NCBI GenBank assembly: GCA_013433145.1
Contig: CM024181.1
Coordinates: 3,348,001 to 3,412,000 of the forward strand
Reading direction: 5' to 3'
From: Ascaris suum
Lineage: Eukaryota; Nematoda; Chromadorea; Rhabditida; Ascarididae
Length of the DNA: 64,000 nt
Below the pieces are notes generated by a model that worked only from the letters and a program-made list of their open reading frames with translations, had not been told where the DNA came from and did no database searches. The first letter of the stretch is position 1. Each line of letters starts with the position of its first letter. Positions 12,149-25,883 of the stretch are shown here, one piece after another. The position numbers and the translations under genes were made by a program.

Positions 12149-15100
12149 GTCGTTTGCTCCATGCCAGTAATGCCGCCAAAGCCCATCGTCCTTTTATGAC
12201 TTCTCACTCTAGTAGCTGTTCGTATATTTAAAGTCGTTACTCCTTGCCATTTGGTCATACAGCATGACATCTGTTTCCCTATGGTTTCATCAACTGATAT
12301 TGTTCATCGTCAAGTTCATAATAGAAGAAGCAAACTGCTAATTGTTGATTACAGGATGGTCTCGGCTTCCTTCTCTGACAGTGAATCAATACTTTCCTCA
12401 AAGTACTTCTGAATCAAGTTGTTTGTTGTGCCTCCGTATTCGTATTAATAATTAATTGTCTTCTTCTTTGTAACAGATAAAAAGGCTTAATTACTTCGAA
12501 GTATTCTTGAGTACACTGAAAAAAGGGATAATGTACGATGAAATCAACTATGGTACAACGTTGCAAATGTTACAGTAAAATATTACAAAAACTTGAATCC
12601 ATATGTAAATGAAAGGAAATCATAATAACGCGAAGGGTGGAAATTTTCGTCATTTGAAATGATGTGAAAATGTGCTCCAAGCAATCGCATTGTAATTCTT
12701 ATACCGATAGGCACCTCGTAATGCTTTTGATTGCTGAGATCGATAGTAATCAATTGTCATCGTCATCGTTTGTTTGCGATGGTCTATTTGTACAGATTTG
12801 AGGTAGAGTGAGGCAAGATTAGCATTCAGGAATTATGTGTTTGACATGCCCTCAAACAAACGTTGCGTAAAAAAATTTTATTTTGGTGCCGTGAATACTG
12901 CAGATGATATTAGGGCACTATAACCGCAGGAAAACTCAAGTACTGTAAGTTATTTCTCTACTGATAGTGTGTTTTCTTACTGCAACTGCCACAGCACAAT
13001 CAATGCAAACCCACGATGCCTTTTTTCAGATGCATACTCCAGAAGCAACACCAACACTTCTGGAACAGTTTAACACAGTCACCTCAAGATGTTAGACTTC
13101 ATGATGAAATGTATATTTGCACTATTTGATATATGCTGTGTTTCATTCGAGTGACTTACCTTTTTGCAACTTCTGATATTTCTCTGAAAGATCGACCCTA
13201 ACGAGATAAAAAAGAAAGGTACGTTGAAAGGAGATAAAGCCATCTTTTCTTGCATTGATATGCAAGACTGATAGCGGTGATCGAGGAACATAACTGAACG
13301 GTCAGCGGATATTTGCATAAGCACAAATCATTTTTTGTGGACAATTTTCGAGCAATTTGCCAAATAGTGGTTTCTTGCAATAAATAATTTTGAAAAAAAA
13401 CGCTGTTAGTTTTAAGTCACAAATAGAATTTGAAACTGTCTTCAAGAAGAATATTTTGTTTTTAAATAGCAATCTTGAGAATTTGATGCCAATGCCTTGT
13501 TTACCCTGAAATGATATAGGCGAAGACGTCTCTGAGAAACTCGAATGCATATGAATTAAAGAAAAACTTCATGCACTGAAAACGAATAAACAAAATCTTT
13601 AAAGCGATATGGTTGTGGTTGAATGAATTTCAATATGAAGATAGAATAACCAATGTGTATATTTGAGGAGTCAATCCTTTTTTGGTCTCTATGTGTTCAA
13701 AATTTTAACCTCCTCATTTGTAGCCATCTGCCAATATAAATTAATCTTCTCTTATCAGTTTTTTGCTTTGATAAGTGAATACGATTGAAAATGGTTCGTC
13801 CGTAAGCAGTAGAAGTATGTTTCTAACGTGATAAGAAAATTTTATCAGTGTGTACCATCAGGATCAGTCAATCAGCCATGTTTGCATTATGCCGCTTTTT
13901 TCTGAACATCATAATCACAAGAAATCAATTCTGAAACATGTCTACACAACTCGGGAGTGATAACAAATTCCACATGAAAAGTGAGATGACGTTCCTTCAA
14001 CGCCATGCAATCTCCACCACCTACTTTCTTCTCAGTTTTCTTCATTTCTCTTGAACCGAGCTGCAATAGATGAATTCGCTAATATGCTTTGAACTTTCTT
14101 CCTCTCTTCGTTGCTTTGCGGAATTTTTGGCAGTTCATTAGAACCAGTAGTTCTTCAGATAGCACGACTCATTCACTTAATCTTAGTTGTAAATAAGACG
14201 TCGATTCATTTATTAAAAGGAGGAATAAAATAAGCAATTATATGACGATAGGTGTAACGTTGCGCTTATATCGATTTCGATATATCCCTCAGCAGCAATA
14301 ATGATATTTTGAAATACACTTAATTATTTCTTATAACTTATCTAAAGCATTCAGTACTCCATGTCTTACTTTGAAATACTCGTTTATTTCATTGAATTCT
14401 GACTTTCCTGTGCCTCATAATCGATGCTTTCATTTACGAAAAAATTTGCTTAAAAGCAATCAGTCTCTAATGACTCACATATTCGTGAATATTTGCGAGT
14501 AGGTAGAAAATTTCGCTATTACAATTAAATATGACAATATTTGTCCTCGATTGATTTCGTTTAAACTTCTCAATTATGAATTAGAGTATCAAGAGCCCGT
14601 TTATATCATACAATTGTAAATAGTGAAATGGCGGATGCAATCCCATATAATTTCTTTACAATTAAACTTCAAAGTACTGTCTCAAAATTGTGCACTTCGA
14701 AATGATATGTTGCTTGGATTGCTATTATAATAACTTTGAAGTAAGTTACCGTTGAAGGTAACTTCAAATTTTATATGCCAAGATGATAACTTCATAGGTG
14801 ATAGCAAGTTTCAAAGGTAGCGGTAATAAACCGTAACTTCAAACTCTCGTAGTTCTCCAGCAGAAATTTTAACGCACTTTTTAACGTTGTATGCTCGAAC
14901 AATCTAAATACATATGACAATAAAATACTAATAGCGAGAGACCCATTCTTTAAAAAAAAATTGGCATTTCGTTCTTGCATTCTGTCCTCGAAAATATTTG
15001 ATGTCGATTGAATAATTTTATTATCCCGCAGTCGACTTTATTATTCTTTCTTTTCGCATCAGTCATAAACAAATACACACAAGTACACAATAAGATGAAG

Positions 15101-15357
15101 TTACTCTATTCATATAATCCTATTGTCCACTCTTGAGAGTATTCTCTAATTACCGCAAAAACCGGAAGTAGCTTATCATCAATATATTTCATAGTGAAGA
15201 TATTAATGTCACCGACACATTCCTTAGCCAATATGTTCTCCAAAAGGTATGCCATCAGACTTAAATCGTCTTCTGGGATATTAGATGGTCGAATAATTCG
15301 TTTAGCTCAGCTATTAAGAAAACACTTTTTGATTATTGGCAACATTATTAATTGAAG

Positions 15358-18300
15358 ATGCAGACGATGCTTCACTCAGTATGGAGCGTGTGTTTCTTTC
15401 TCATACTCTATGGTACCGTTGGCTCTACCCGAAAACTAAGACTCTTATCGGATCCGGTAGCGAGAAGTTTCGTTAAGAATGTGAAAGCCGCTTCGACCGA
15501 TCCAATTTATTCATGGAGTACAGCATTTTTCGATGTGCCTATCAATAATTTCGCCTACATTAATACGCAAAAATTTGCAATGAAGTAAAAATTCAAATTG
15601 TTTAGAAATACAAATATTACTACGAAAGAATTTTATAGATTTGCAATTCGAGGATATTAAGTGAGCAAATAGTTCTCTAGATCAAAACACAAAGTAAACA
15701 ATCCTACAAATAAAAGCAGTATAAAGTTTTGTAAATTTTCAAATGTATGACCTATGTGACTCTAAAAAAATGCAACAGTAGCAGTGAAGTTTCCGAAAAT
15801 GAAATTATACTTTATTCAGAAGATAAAGTAAGGCAGAATTTTGATGATCGAAGAAGTAAACTCTGAGAGAATTGATAATTCATTGAATTAAGTTTCGCCA
15901 AAAGAAGTGTGCATTTATGTGTGAATATTTCTACAAAAAAAAAAATTCATAAGACTTCAGAATTAAATTCTTTAAATTTAACGAAGTTAATGAATAATTC
16001 CACTTGACATATCGACGAGTAAGAATCCACTAACATGAATTTGAGGGTATAATTGCCTCTAAGTTGGAAATTATAAACTAAAACTTCTTAGTTGAAACTT
16101 CTGACTTGAATGTTCTAAGTTGAAACATCTAATTTCAAACTTAACTTGAAACTTCTACGTTGGAAATGCTAGGTAAAATTTCTCAAACCAAATTGCCAAG
16201 TTAAAACATTAAGCTGGAAAGTTCTACGCTGGATTTTCGAAGTTCAAACTTTTAAGTTCAAACTTTCGGGTTGAAATTTTCAAGCAGAGACTCCTAATTT
16301 GAATCTTGAAGTTGAAATTCCTAATATTCTTGTAGATATTTGTACAACAACACATATTACAAGATCGGAGGGCCTATATTCTTTTATGCAGGCAATGAAG
16401 CCGCAATTGAGGGTTTCGCTGAAAATACGGTAACCTTTCATTTCGTTTTCCTTCGCTAACAGTAATAATTAAAAACGTCGGAGAATTACTACCACAATTG
16501 TTTTTCAAATAATTGATAGATTGGGTTTAGTAAGGAGTGAAACAACAACGAGAAAGATAATTTCATCTAGTGAGACATTTCAGGAAGAGTTCGCTGAAAA
16601 TATGGTAACTTGTCTAGTTCAACGGAAATTAGAATATGGATGAACTAGAAATAGTATTACCTGAAATAAATCACCTTCTAATGTGCCTCATCAACCAAAC
16701 TGCTCGGAAAGAGATTCCGCTTGTAGCCTTTAACCTTTAATGCAAATTTAAGGGAATAATGTTCGATCTAGCACCACGTTTCAACGCATCGATCGTATTT
16801 GCTGAACACCGTTATTACGGCGAGTCGAAACCGTTTGGCGATTTAAGTTATTCGGTATGTAGCGTGCTTTTGTATTATATAAATCGAGTGCTGATGTGGA
16901 AAAAATTTGGAGAATCGCCAGTTTTTTTAAAATTAATTCCTGCAGTAGAGAATTTGTGTAATTTATTTATTTAAATAGTGTTTTCGACATTAGTGTTATA
17001 GTTGATAACATTACTATAAATTATTATTTCATTTAGTAGCTATTACTCTCATAAAAATTTTCGAATTTTTTAAGTGATAGTTTTGCAGACTTTAACGAGC
17101 TTTTAAATCTTCTTTAAGGTGATAGAGAAAAATTTTAAATCTCGTTATAATATAACAGATGATATTGTATGCTCTATTGTTTATGACGTGAACTTGCGAT
17201 AGCTGTTGAATTAATTGATATTATTTCATAGCGTTTCTTCTTTTTAGCGGCTAACGATATCATTGATGATTTCCATTGAGTGGTCTCATTTTTGGGCAAA
17301 AAACTGACAAGATCAACATTTCCGCATCTCGCTCGAACTATTGCCTTAATTTTGAAGCACTTAACTATCCAAGTACTTCATAACTTTCATTGTATCAGTT
17401 TGTTAATTTTTTACACCTCATAAAGAGAGCGCTTGAAGAGCACATCATGCATTCGATGAAAAGAGAAAAACTTTCATTCATCAAAATCTATGCAAGCCAA
17501 ACGAATAAGTCTTTGTAAACAGCGCGGGGTTAGCATAGTATAGGTTATTCGCTAAGATGAAATCAAGATTTTCGCAGGAATTGAACGTCAATTTTAATAG
17601 AAAATCAATTCATAAATAATTAGCTGCATAGATTTGAGAGAGGTCTTTTTGAATTTTTGTTTCCTTAAATTCTCATAGAGCAATTGGAGAAGCGCGGATA
17701 GAAATTGGCGTTACGAACGCCTTTGCATCACTTTTACTTGAAATCAAAAAAAAATCTCGCCATTTAAAAACAACAAGAACATATACACAATGATGGTCTC
17801 AAATTTCAATTGATGTGAGCGGCTGTGCGAATTTTGTCTAAATAACTCGATTTTTTTGTGATCCAGTTGAAATGAAAATCGAATCGATGCATATCGCATG
17901 AAAGGTTTTTGGCATTTTTTATAGCTGATTTTGAAACTGATAGAAGAGAATGGAATAAGGTGCAGGAACTCGTTCTATAGAGTACATCATCATCAAGTTC
18001 TGTTATCCGGACATTAGTGGTTTCCAAAGCGAAATTACCGGATATCTACCAGATAGATACGGTGCAAGGATTCTACGATATCAACGATATACCCATGCAT
18101 AAACAAAGATAGGGTGATGCACTAAAGCGTTCTGCAAAGGCTCATAGGAAATAAATATGCGAGTGATTTATGCTACATGAAAAGCAATAAAAACAATGTT
18201 CATTTTCACAGGACGTAAAAAATCTCGGTTTTCTTACATCAACACAAGCGATGGCTGACTTCGCGAAGTTTCTGCCACATTTCAAAGCGAACGTTCTGAA

Positions 18301-21300
18301 CTGCTCTTCTGATACACCGGTTATCGCTTTCGGAGGATCCTACGGTGGAATGCTTGCTGCGTGGTTTCGTATCAAATATCCACATATTGTAACTGGGTAT
18401 GCTCACATTCACCTCAATTACTTGCTTTTTTCTTGTTTTTGACTTCAACGCTATGTTCTATTCACTTGCGCGTGTATTTGTGAGAGTTTTGGAGATTGCT
18501 TTGTGGCATAAACAATAGCTGTCGTGAAAATGTTGCTTTTCAAAAATCACTCAGCATTCTATCTGTTTAGGGGATTGCGTTTTGTTTTCTAAAATGCTCT
18601 CATTCTATACTTTCAAATGTGCTAGATATTTCCTGCATATTCCCACAAGTGACATATAGCTGCATCGAACATATTACCTCATATATCGTCCAAGAAAAGC
18701 TATAGGTTTACATATTATTTAGAACACGCATAATTGTTAAATTTTCTTCAGCGCATGGGCCTCTTCAGCGCCAGTTCTATTGTTCAAAGGGGCGAATGTT
18801 GATCCAGGAGCATTTGACAAGGTGGTCACTGAGGATTTCATAGAAGCTGGATGCAACCGAGAGGCCGTCTACAAAGCATTTAATGCCATCCATGAACTTG
18901 CCAGCACCAGTGAGCAATTATATAAATGTTTACATAGAATTTTTGTTTGCGAAAAAAAATATTACTTCATCGGATATTACGTCAAATGGTAGTCGACCTT
19001 TAGAACAGTCAAGTTGCTGATAATAGTTTTAAAATTCACATAATTCACAGCGAGAATCTACTTTCAATTGAATGGTAATTTCGCATTGATTTCGCGTCTT
19101 TTCTGCCTCACTTTTTTTATTTTTTGCAAATTTCCCATAAAAACAGGAATCATAAAATCTCTTCAGCATTACGAAAATTCTTTACAAGCATAGAACAAGG
19201 CAATGCGAAGCAATAGCGTGAGCTCACTACAGAATTAAATAGGACGAGTCGAATAACAACTTCCTTTAAGTTTTATTATAGCTGCTAACCCAATTCGTAA
19301 AAAACTAACATCCCCTTGCGATCTATATGAATTCTTCATAGATGTAACTATTAGTGGAAAATTTAAACACTTTCGATGCCATTTTGTTTAGCCGTTCTTA
19401 CTTTGGAACTTTGCCAAATTGTTAAAATCATCAAAAAAAAATCGAAAATAATCGATATTTTGTTTAGCGGCCGGTCTTACTTTCCTCAACGAAATGTTCG
19501 TAATAGAAGCAAAATCAAATCTAACACAAGCAAGCGATGCGGATTATTTGGTATCTTTCATACGAGAGGCATTCGGATATCTCGCAATGGTCAACTACCC
19601 ATATCCGACCAGCTTTCTTTTGCCACTACCTGGTTGGCCAGTTAAGGTGATATATTACTTTGCGTATCAGCAATTTAATCTCGCATTATACTTCTACTTC
19701 TTTATATAATTTTCTGTGTGTATCATTATTTCAATATAGGATATTTTCCACTTTTCACTTTTTATGCGAGAGTAAATTATTTATATATTATTTCCAATTT
19801 ATATTTTTATATATGAGAGACCAAAAACGATGAAAATATCGTGTAGAAATTGGTAACGGCAACGTAACACTTCAAACCACCTCATTCAGTTCGTTGTCCT
19901 CTAATATGATGGTAGGTATTAAACGCTTTCAAATGAGCTCATAGAATTCGCTCTTTAATTCGCTATTTGTTTCCGCCCTCATTCAGTGAAATCTTTCGTC
20001 GTGACTAAGTGATGTTTCCGCATGATGCATTGATTGCTATGATACATCCCTTGACCGATTTCGTCGACGCACACAGAATACTTCAATTGTTAAGGAGGCA
20101 TGCAAACGTGCACAAGCGGCATTTCCTCAAACGCCAACCACGAATCGAGATCTAGTAAATTATTTATACATTATTTCCAATTTATATTACAACTATACGG
20201 GCACAGTAGCAACGAATTGCGTCAAATCGAGTGTATGTGGCGATCAAGCAACTGCAGAATCAGGAGACGATGCATTCGGGTGGCCGTGGCAAGTAAGTTT
20301 CAGCAATATTAGGTATATTTGCAATTTAAACTCACTATGCTTTTTAATAATTAGTCTTAAAAGTGTAATTTTCAAAGACATTTAAAAGTTCTTTCTTTTT
20401 TTATAGCTACAAATGATAAAACTTGTTGCGCCTAATCGCTATATGAAGCTTATCGAAGAGGAGTCAATATGTTGATTTATTTGACTTGATCATCGCTTCA
20501 TTGCGTAGCTGAAATTATTTTGAATATGCGCCTCCATGCATCAAAGGTAGCAGAAGTATCCAATAATGCAAGTGGTTTGCGACTTGCACCTAGAAACACA
20601 AGGTGTACAAGAGCGACTTCATTGCACTCTCCTTACCTTGCAACCAGGTAATCATCTCTCGTTGAGTTAATCTCATCTGCAAGTGGAATGACGATGCCTC
20701 ATCAGTTAAATGCAGCACGGTCAACTTATCTGACAATTGAACAAATTATTCCCTGCACCTTGGTGAAATGTGATTGAGCACGACTTCCGATTACTGCATT
20801 ATTACTGTAAGCTTAAGGATAGCCATCTTACCTCATACCTTTAAGACAGATCGATAAAACTATCATCGATTTAATAGTAATGTTATATTAAAACAAAATG
20901 AAGAATGTACAATTTCAGTCGTGCACTGAACTTGTAATAGAGATGTGTGCACGTGGTGGTAGCAATGATTTCTTCTATGACGAATGCCAACAAGCTGGAG
21001 GTGTGCTGAACCTGATCACCGACTACTGCTTAACGACATTCAGTAGTATCGGCTATAATAAGAACTTTCTGTTCGAGTTAGGTGCACCAATTCAATATGG
21101 CCTCGAATTCTCCGCAGCAAGCAATATCATATTCACGTGCGTTTGATTATTTCACGTGTTCTTCACGCATCTATCACATGCTTTAACATACCTCTGCAGT
21201 CTTTAATAACACGTCTCTGAAAGCAATTTCACATTTTTTTTCGAACTGTATATTTTTTTCGAGCTGTCTTTTATTTGACTAATTTCCGTTCAGAAATACG

Positions 21301-24141
21301 TTGAATTGTTTTACCTTACTTTATTTATTTTCGAGTTTTCCACAAGCTTCCGTCAATGCAAACGCAAATTTCGGTTGAAATTCGGGAGGATAGGTGAAAG
21401 CCACAACGGTAGAAGTAATTGATTAAGCAGTGGAGACATTTTGCTCGTTATTAAGTGCGCCTCTTAATTACTTTGCCACAGACACAAGATCACTTCAATG
21501 TACATCAAGATTATTTTAATAACTTATGCAAACATCGGAAATTCAACGGAGTCGAGGAATGCAGTAAAACCCGTGATTTGAAGAAAGTTGAGCAGCATGC
21601 TAGAGATGATGAGAGAATATATGGTTTTGCCTTCCAGCTCATCACTTCAAAATATCACATGAGGTACCGTTTAATGACGAAATTTCTGCAGCAGTGTGTG
21701 CATCACGGATTCAGCTGGTTATGTATTACGTCAAAATTGATTCATAGTGACCCAACCGACGCAAATGGAAACTCACTCGCTCGCAACTGCATGCAAACTT
21801 TTAACATTTAAGTGAGAGCTGCCTTTGAAATTGATCGATTAACTTGAATAAGAATATAAAAAGTGAATGACACAATTAAACCACCCAATTTCCCCGGCTC
21901 TAGACGTCAATGGGTTTAAAATTGAAACTGCTGGACAGGTGGGCATACGCGCATCTATATCTCAGCAAGGTGCTTTAGGAATACGCTTCGCAAATGCATA
22001 CTTGTTAAAAAGACCAAAAAAAGAAGGATGAACTTTCAGAAATGGTAATCTGGATCCGTGGTCAGTTGGAGGCGTTTTTGCGAATACTTCCGGAATTCAA
22101 CAAGCTTCAGAGAATGGTGTCTATACATACTTCATCGAGGGTTCGGCTCATCATCTTGACCTGCGACAGCCGAACACATGCGATCCAGCTCCAGTGAAGA
22201 ATGCTCGTTTCCAGGTAAACTTTCGAATGATTGGATTAGAATTACTTATAGCAGTAGAGATTTCCAGTATTCTGTAAGATCAAATCATCACAAATCTTTA
22301 TTTTGAGGGACTTAAAACAAGATTTGGATTTGTAATTTAAGAAGTTGACTTTATAGTGGGAACAAGAACTTCATAGGTAAATTAGAATCAAGATTTGTGA
22401 TGATTTGATCGTGTAATTTAACCTTCCGTGTAATTTACTTGCGGTGATACGTTTTGTAATCGAATCCAATATGAATTCCTATGACCATAATATTATTACA
22501 GCGCCGATGTGAACATAAAATAATCGCTACTATTGCTACGGGCATCAGATCATAGCGCAGATAATGGAGCGGGTCGAATTGATCCAATATAATTGTTGAG
22601 GTGATCCAATACAATCATGTGTTCGACCAACTCGACCCAATAAACCACGGAACCGGAGAAGGGAACCATGGAGGGCGCTGGGTTAAGAAAACAAAAACTC
22701 TGGCTTAAGAAAGTACGAATAGTGCAGTAATTTTTTCTTATTTTCCATCGCTGAAACAAATAAACTCGAAAACGTTGTTAATCAGCATGTGTGAGCACTT
22801 CAAATCATTGGTATATTTGTGTCACAGAATCTTACAAATACAAATAAATAAATAGAAGTAACTAAATAAAACGTGACCTCTAATGAAAATTTTTTCTGTA
22901 GCAGTTATTTCTATTTCCTTATATTGTAACCTATATATACCCCTTCAATTCTGACGTGCACCTGGTTATCTCCATTCCATCAAGGTTCGTCCACAAAAGT
23001 AACGATCTTCCTTCCTCTCCAGAATTGTGCTAGTCTCTTCCCTTGAAATGACTGCATCCATGCATATGGTCTCCGCATTTGTTCTCCTCCTCCCTCCCCA
23101 TTCTACCTCTTGTCGCCTAAAATTATACGTCGAAACAACCGGAACAACCGGCAAGATATGTTTCTCCTACACTGCCATTCGTAAAAGCAATTCCATAAGG
23201 CATAAAAAGTGAGCTCTAGAGAATAATGGCTTCATATTTTTACTGATTCGATCTCCCGCATAAATCTTTCAAAAAAATCGTTTTTCTATGGCCCGATCAA
23301 CGCATTATAAATCGAAATATAAAGTGTTCGTTAAATTTTTAACATCTTTTTATGCCCATAATAACTTTTCTCGAAGTTGGCAGACCGTATATAAAATGGC
23401 ATAGGAGTTATGCCTTGGTGTTTATCGTGCCGTCAAATTTCTATGGTTCGAACCTCGTAATTAACAAGATGAAAATACCTTGCAGACAGACAGACACATA
23501 CGCATATACATTTACATGGATGGTACAGCAATATTGCGCTTTTACATAGCAAACTTGCATAGGTGCATATGATAACAACAGTGAAAGTAATAAACAAATT
23601 AAGCAGCAACACATTCGCATGTGTAGTAAAGCTTCTTCCGTTGTTTTTCATTCTTAAAACGCCTTCGATAGATTTAAGTTTTAATATGCAATAATATGAG
23701 CAACATTAGAAGTATGAAATTCACGGGTTTTATTCCGCTTCCGAGTGGAAAGACGTTAGGCACCAGTCGTTACATCTTCCAATGTCGTTCTTAATGCGAT
23801 ATAAGCTAGTTTTCCGTTTTTCTTCATCCGTTCATGGCAGCCCTAGTTCCTCGACCGCCGCCTTTAGCTGCTACGTGTAATGGAGATTTAAACAAAAGTT
23901 AGCAGTCAAGACAGCCGGGCTTACGAGGCTTAAAAGAGTGTCCATGCGTAATTACCCCTCCTTATAAAACAACATATTATTGTGTGTATTGCTACTGCAG
24001 ATTGTGAACATAATCGACTGCTGGGTACATCCAGGAAACTGCTCATCATTGCCGACAATGACGCCACTACCTCCATTGGATTCTCCTAGTGCGATCAATT
24101 GTCAGCCGGTAGTGAACGGCTATCCATGGGGACAACAATAG
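15358..24141 (+). CDS. Secreted S28 serine peptidase (prolyl carboxypeptidase-like), gene 2
   Basis: Ten exons: 15358-15584, 16336-16429, 16753-16854, 18212-18396, 18752-18909, 19468-19646, 20095-20292, 20919-21136, 22040-22214, 24001-24141. They join in frame to 558 aa. Exons 2-6, 8 and 9 have exactly the same lengths and phases as in gene 1, so the two are tandem paralogues. I chose the ATG at 15358; 15367 is also possible. A signal peptide covers about residues 1-23. Landmarks: [26 protein letters not shown] with Ser184, [29 protein letters not shown] with Asp459, and SAHHLDLR (His pair 491-492). The enzyme should be active as a proline-directed carboxy- or dipeptidyl-peptidase outside the cell or in lysosomes. 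The C-terminus ends GYPWGQQ. A possible extra 21-nt exon lies in intron 2. An AATAAA at 24142-24147 directly follows the stop. Confidence 0.94.
16060..16323. repeat. Degenerate minisatellite in intron 1 of S28 gene 2
   Basis: The strings AGTTGAAACTTCT, AACTTGAAACTTCT, AGTTCAAACTTTT and similar recur about every 15-20 bases with many substitutions. The array ends just before the exon 2 acceptor. It looks like a simple tandem repeat with no coding content. Confidence 0.7.
16584..16604 (+). other. Candidate 21-nt microexon, relic of exon 2 duplication
   Basis: Within intron 2 the sequence TTTCAG is followed by 21 nt encoding EEFAENM and then GTAACT. The core closely matches the 3' end of exon 2 (EGFAENT, followed by GTAACC) and also the exon 2 end of gene 1. 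Because exon 2 ends in phase 0 and the segment is 21 nt, inclusion would add seven residues without a frame change. It may be an optional cassette or a splice decoy. Confidence 0.4.
22278..22410. repeat. Perfect 20-bp inverted repeat, hairpin in intron 9 of S28 gene 2
   Basis: The arms at 22278-22297 and 22391-22410 are exact reverse complements, separated by 93 bp. The loop is AT-rich. It could be a small foldback element or the core of a decayed MITE; no target-site duplication was found. Confidence 0.75.
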
Positions 24142-24147
24142 AATAAA
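24142..24147 (+). promoter_or_regulatory. Possible polyadenylation signal of S28 gene 2
   Basis: AATAAA begins directly after the TAG stop. If used, the 3' UTR would be only about 15-25 nt, short but not unknown for nematodes. No better nearby hexamer was seen. Confidence 0.35.
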
Positions 24148-25883
24148 GGGCTATAAATTGATATAGACGTAAGGTCCATTATATTCGATAAAATTGTAGT
24201 GACTATAAATGAAATAGTGTTTTCTCTCTCCTACTTTTGACAGTGATGCATCACCATAGCATTAAGGGTTTCACGAATATTTGAGGTGTACCTGGTTCAA
24301 GAGGGTTCGAAGAGTCCCATAATACATCTCTAGAGATCTTCATTGTGATCTATGAACGCATTTATGACGAATCTATTTTCATTGCCTACAGCACTATATA
24401 ACAAAATATAGAAAGAAGATTGGCATTTCAATAATTTTCACTCATGGCGTTTTAAATCTGAGAAAACAATTCACGACAGTATAGACGGAGCGAATTCAAA
24501 TCGTTCGTCATCAATAGTTACGTAAAATAGATAAGTTTTCGATTAGTTGTAAAATGATCAGTGCAAATATTATAAAAGTATAAAAATGATTATTTCCATA
24601 GAAATCCCACATTTCGCATATACATCAATGAGAAAAAACATTGTTTCAGGATAATTATGCGACTCGACTATTATGAGCAACAATGTCCCCCAACAAACTG
24701 TGACACTCATTCGTCAATCAAATCTCAAAGAAAACTTGTTGCATTGTATATCGACTTTTAACACTTCCTATTTAAATGTTGTAGAATAAAAAATTCTCTT
24801 AAATAAAATGGCCGTCCATAATTATTTATCTATCTCTATGAAAATTACACAAAACCTCTAAGAGAAAACCTCTAAGAGGATGGATAATCTCACATCTTTA
24901 GCAAATGCACAATTTTCCCTCGCAGTATATGTCCGATATCGTCAACATCAAAAACCTTGATTCATCACAGCCAATCAGGCAAATGAATGAACGAATTTCT
25001 AAACATGCAAAAGTATTTCCTGTCGTAAAGAAATCTCTTGTTGAATTGCATAGAAACTGTACCGATAGCTCACTTTATATCTTCATGTTATTTATTCACT
25101 GCGCATATTAGTCTGATGCCGAATTATGTTTCCAATGCCAAATTGATGATTTATTATTCAGTTAGCCGAACTCCATTTCATCTAAGTGCTGTTCCCTTCA
25201 AAATGTAACACTATTACGCATCTCTCTGTTTAGCTTTATGTAACAAACACAACAAAATCACGTTGTAAAGACGGATTTCTCGCGATTTGCATTCTCTTAC
25301 GGTCCATGGTTGCATATCACTTATAGAGTGGCATGTGTTGCATCATAAACTTTCTTTTCACCTACACTCTTTCTAGGCGTCAAAACTATCCGAAAACGAG
25401 ACAAATTCCTAATGGTGATACAGAAGATTAAGAAATTCCTTATTGAACGGAAAAGTTCCAAGGAGTTTTTTAAGAAGAAACAAAGAAGCCTACTCAATAA
25501 ATATATTACATGAGCAACGTTCGATGGTTTTCAAGCGTCAGTTTCATTCAATTTCCAGTCTATCAAAGAATATTTATGAGTGGAATTCTTTGTTGAAGCC
25601 AAATCTTCAATGTAGTACGTGTCGTATTGCAACGAATGAGGTGACACCGAAATAAACTCAACCAGACAAGTTCACAATGGAGTTCTCATATAATATCAGA
25701 CATCCGCTGCTTTCTCCAATTTCGTATCCCCCGCACCTTTCTTCTTCTCCTACGAGTATTGCTAAGCAGAGAATATCTGAAAGGAAATTTATTCGCGTTG
25801 TCGTTTTGATAAAGTTTGACGTGCGAAATAATTTTTGACCCAAACTGCTCTCTTTGAATTTTGTCACATATATCCCGCATAAA
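24142..25883. other. Spacer between S28 gene 2 and the tandem array
   Basis: No gene is recognised. Two open stretches, 24905-25111 and 25443-25655 on the plus strand, have a somewhat protein-like composition but no motif, start context or splice partners. A minus-strand frame near 25925-25686 crosses the array boundary and is therefore chimeric. The last base before the array is 25883. Confidence 0.5.

Larger units (their letters stand above)
10740..12545. repeat. Degenerate direct duplication downstream of S28 gene 1
   Basis: Three collinear segment pairs are visible. 10747-10803 is nearly identical to 11910-11974 (CTTTCAAGCGCATCGTAAAA core). 11172-11225 resembles 12252-12305 (CATCAACTGA core). 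11482-11535 resembles 12488-12542 (TGAGTACA core). Offsets fall from about 1160 to about 1010 bp, so the copies have diverged by indels. This is probably an old tandem duplication of about 1.1 kb, perhaps of a now-decayed gene. Confidence 0.5.
10653..15357. other. Intergenic region between the two S28 genes
   Basis: This 4.7 kb has no complete gene that I can name. It holds a degenerate duplicated block (about 10740-11540 and 11905-12545), an exon-like open segment at 11263-11400 and a 99-codon coding-looking frame at 11849-12148, each described separately. A small hairpin (TTGAAG..GTTACC / GGTAAC TTCAA) lies near 14737-14768. The remainder is AT-rich with no recognised signal. The promoter of S28 gene 2 should lie at its right end, but I see no clear TATA box. 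Confidence 0.5.

Noticed and set aside
15352..15357. Start of S28 gene 2 at a TTG six bases upstream
   Set aside because: Nuclear nematode genes start at ATG; the first in-frame ATG is 15358.
23433..23600. CAGACAGACAGACACATACGCATATAC stretch as a meaningful microsatellite
   Set aside because: Only a few short units; ordinary simple sequence within intron 9 of S28 gene 2.
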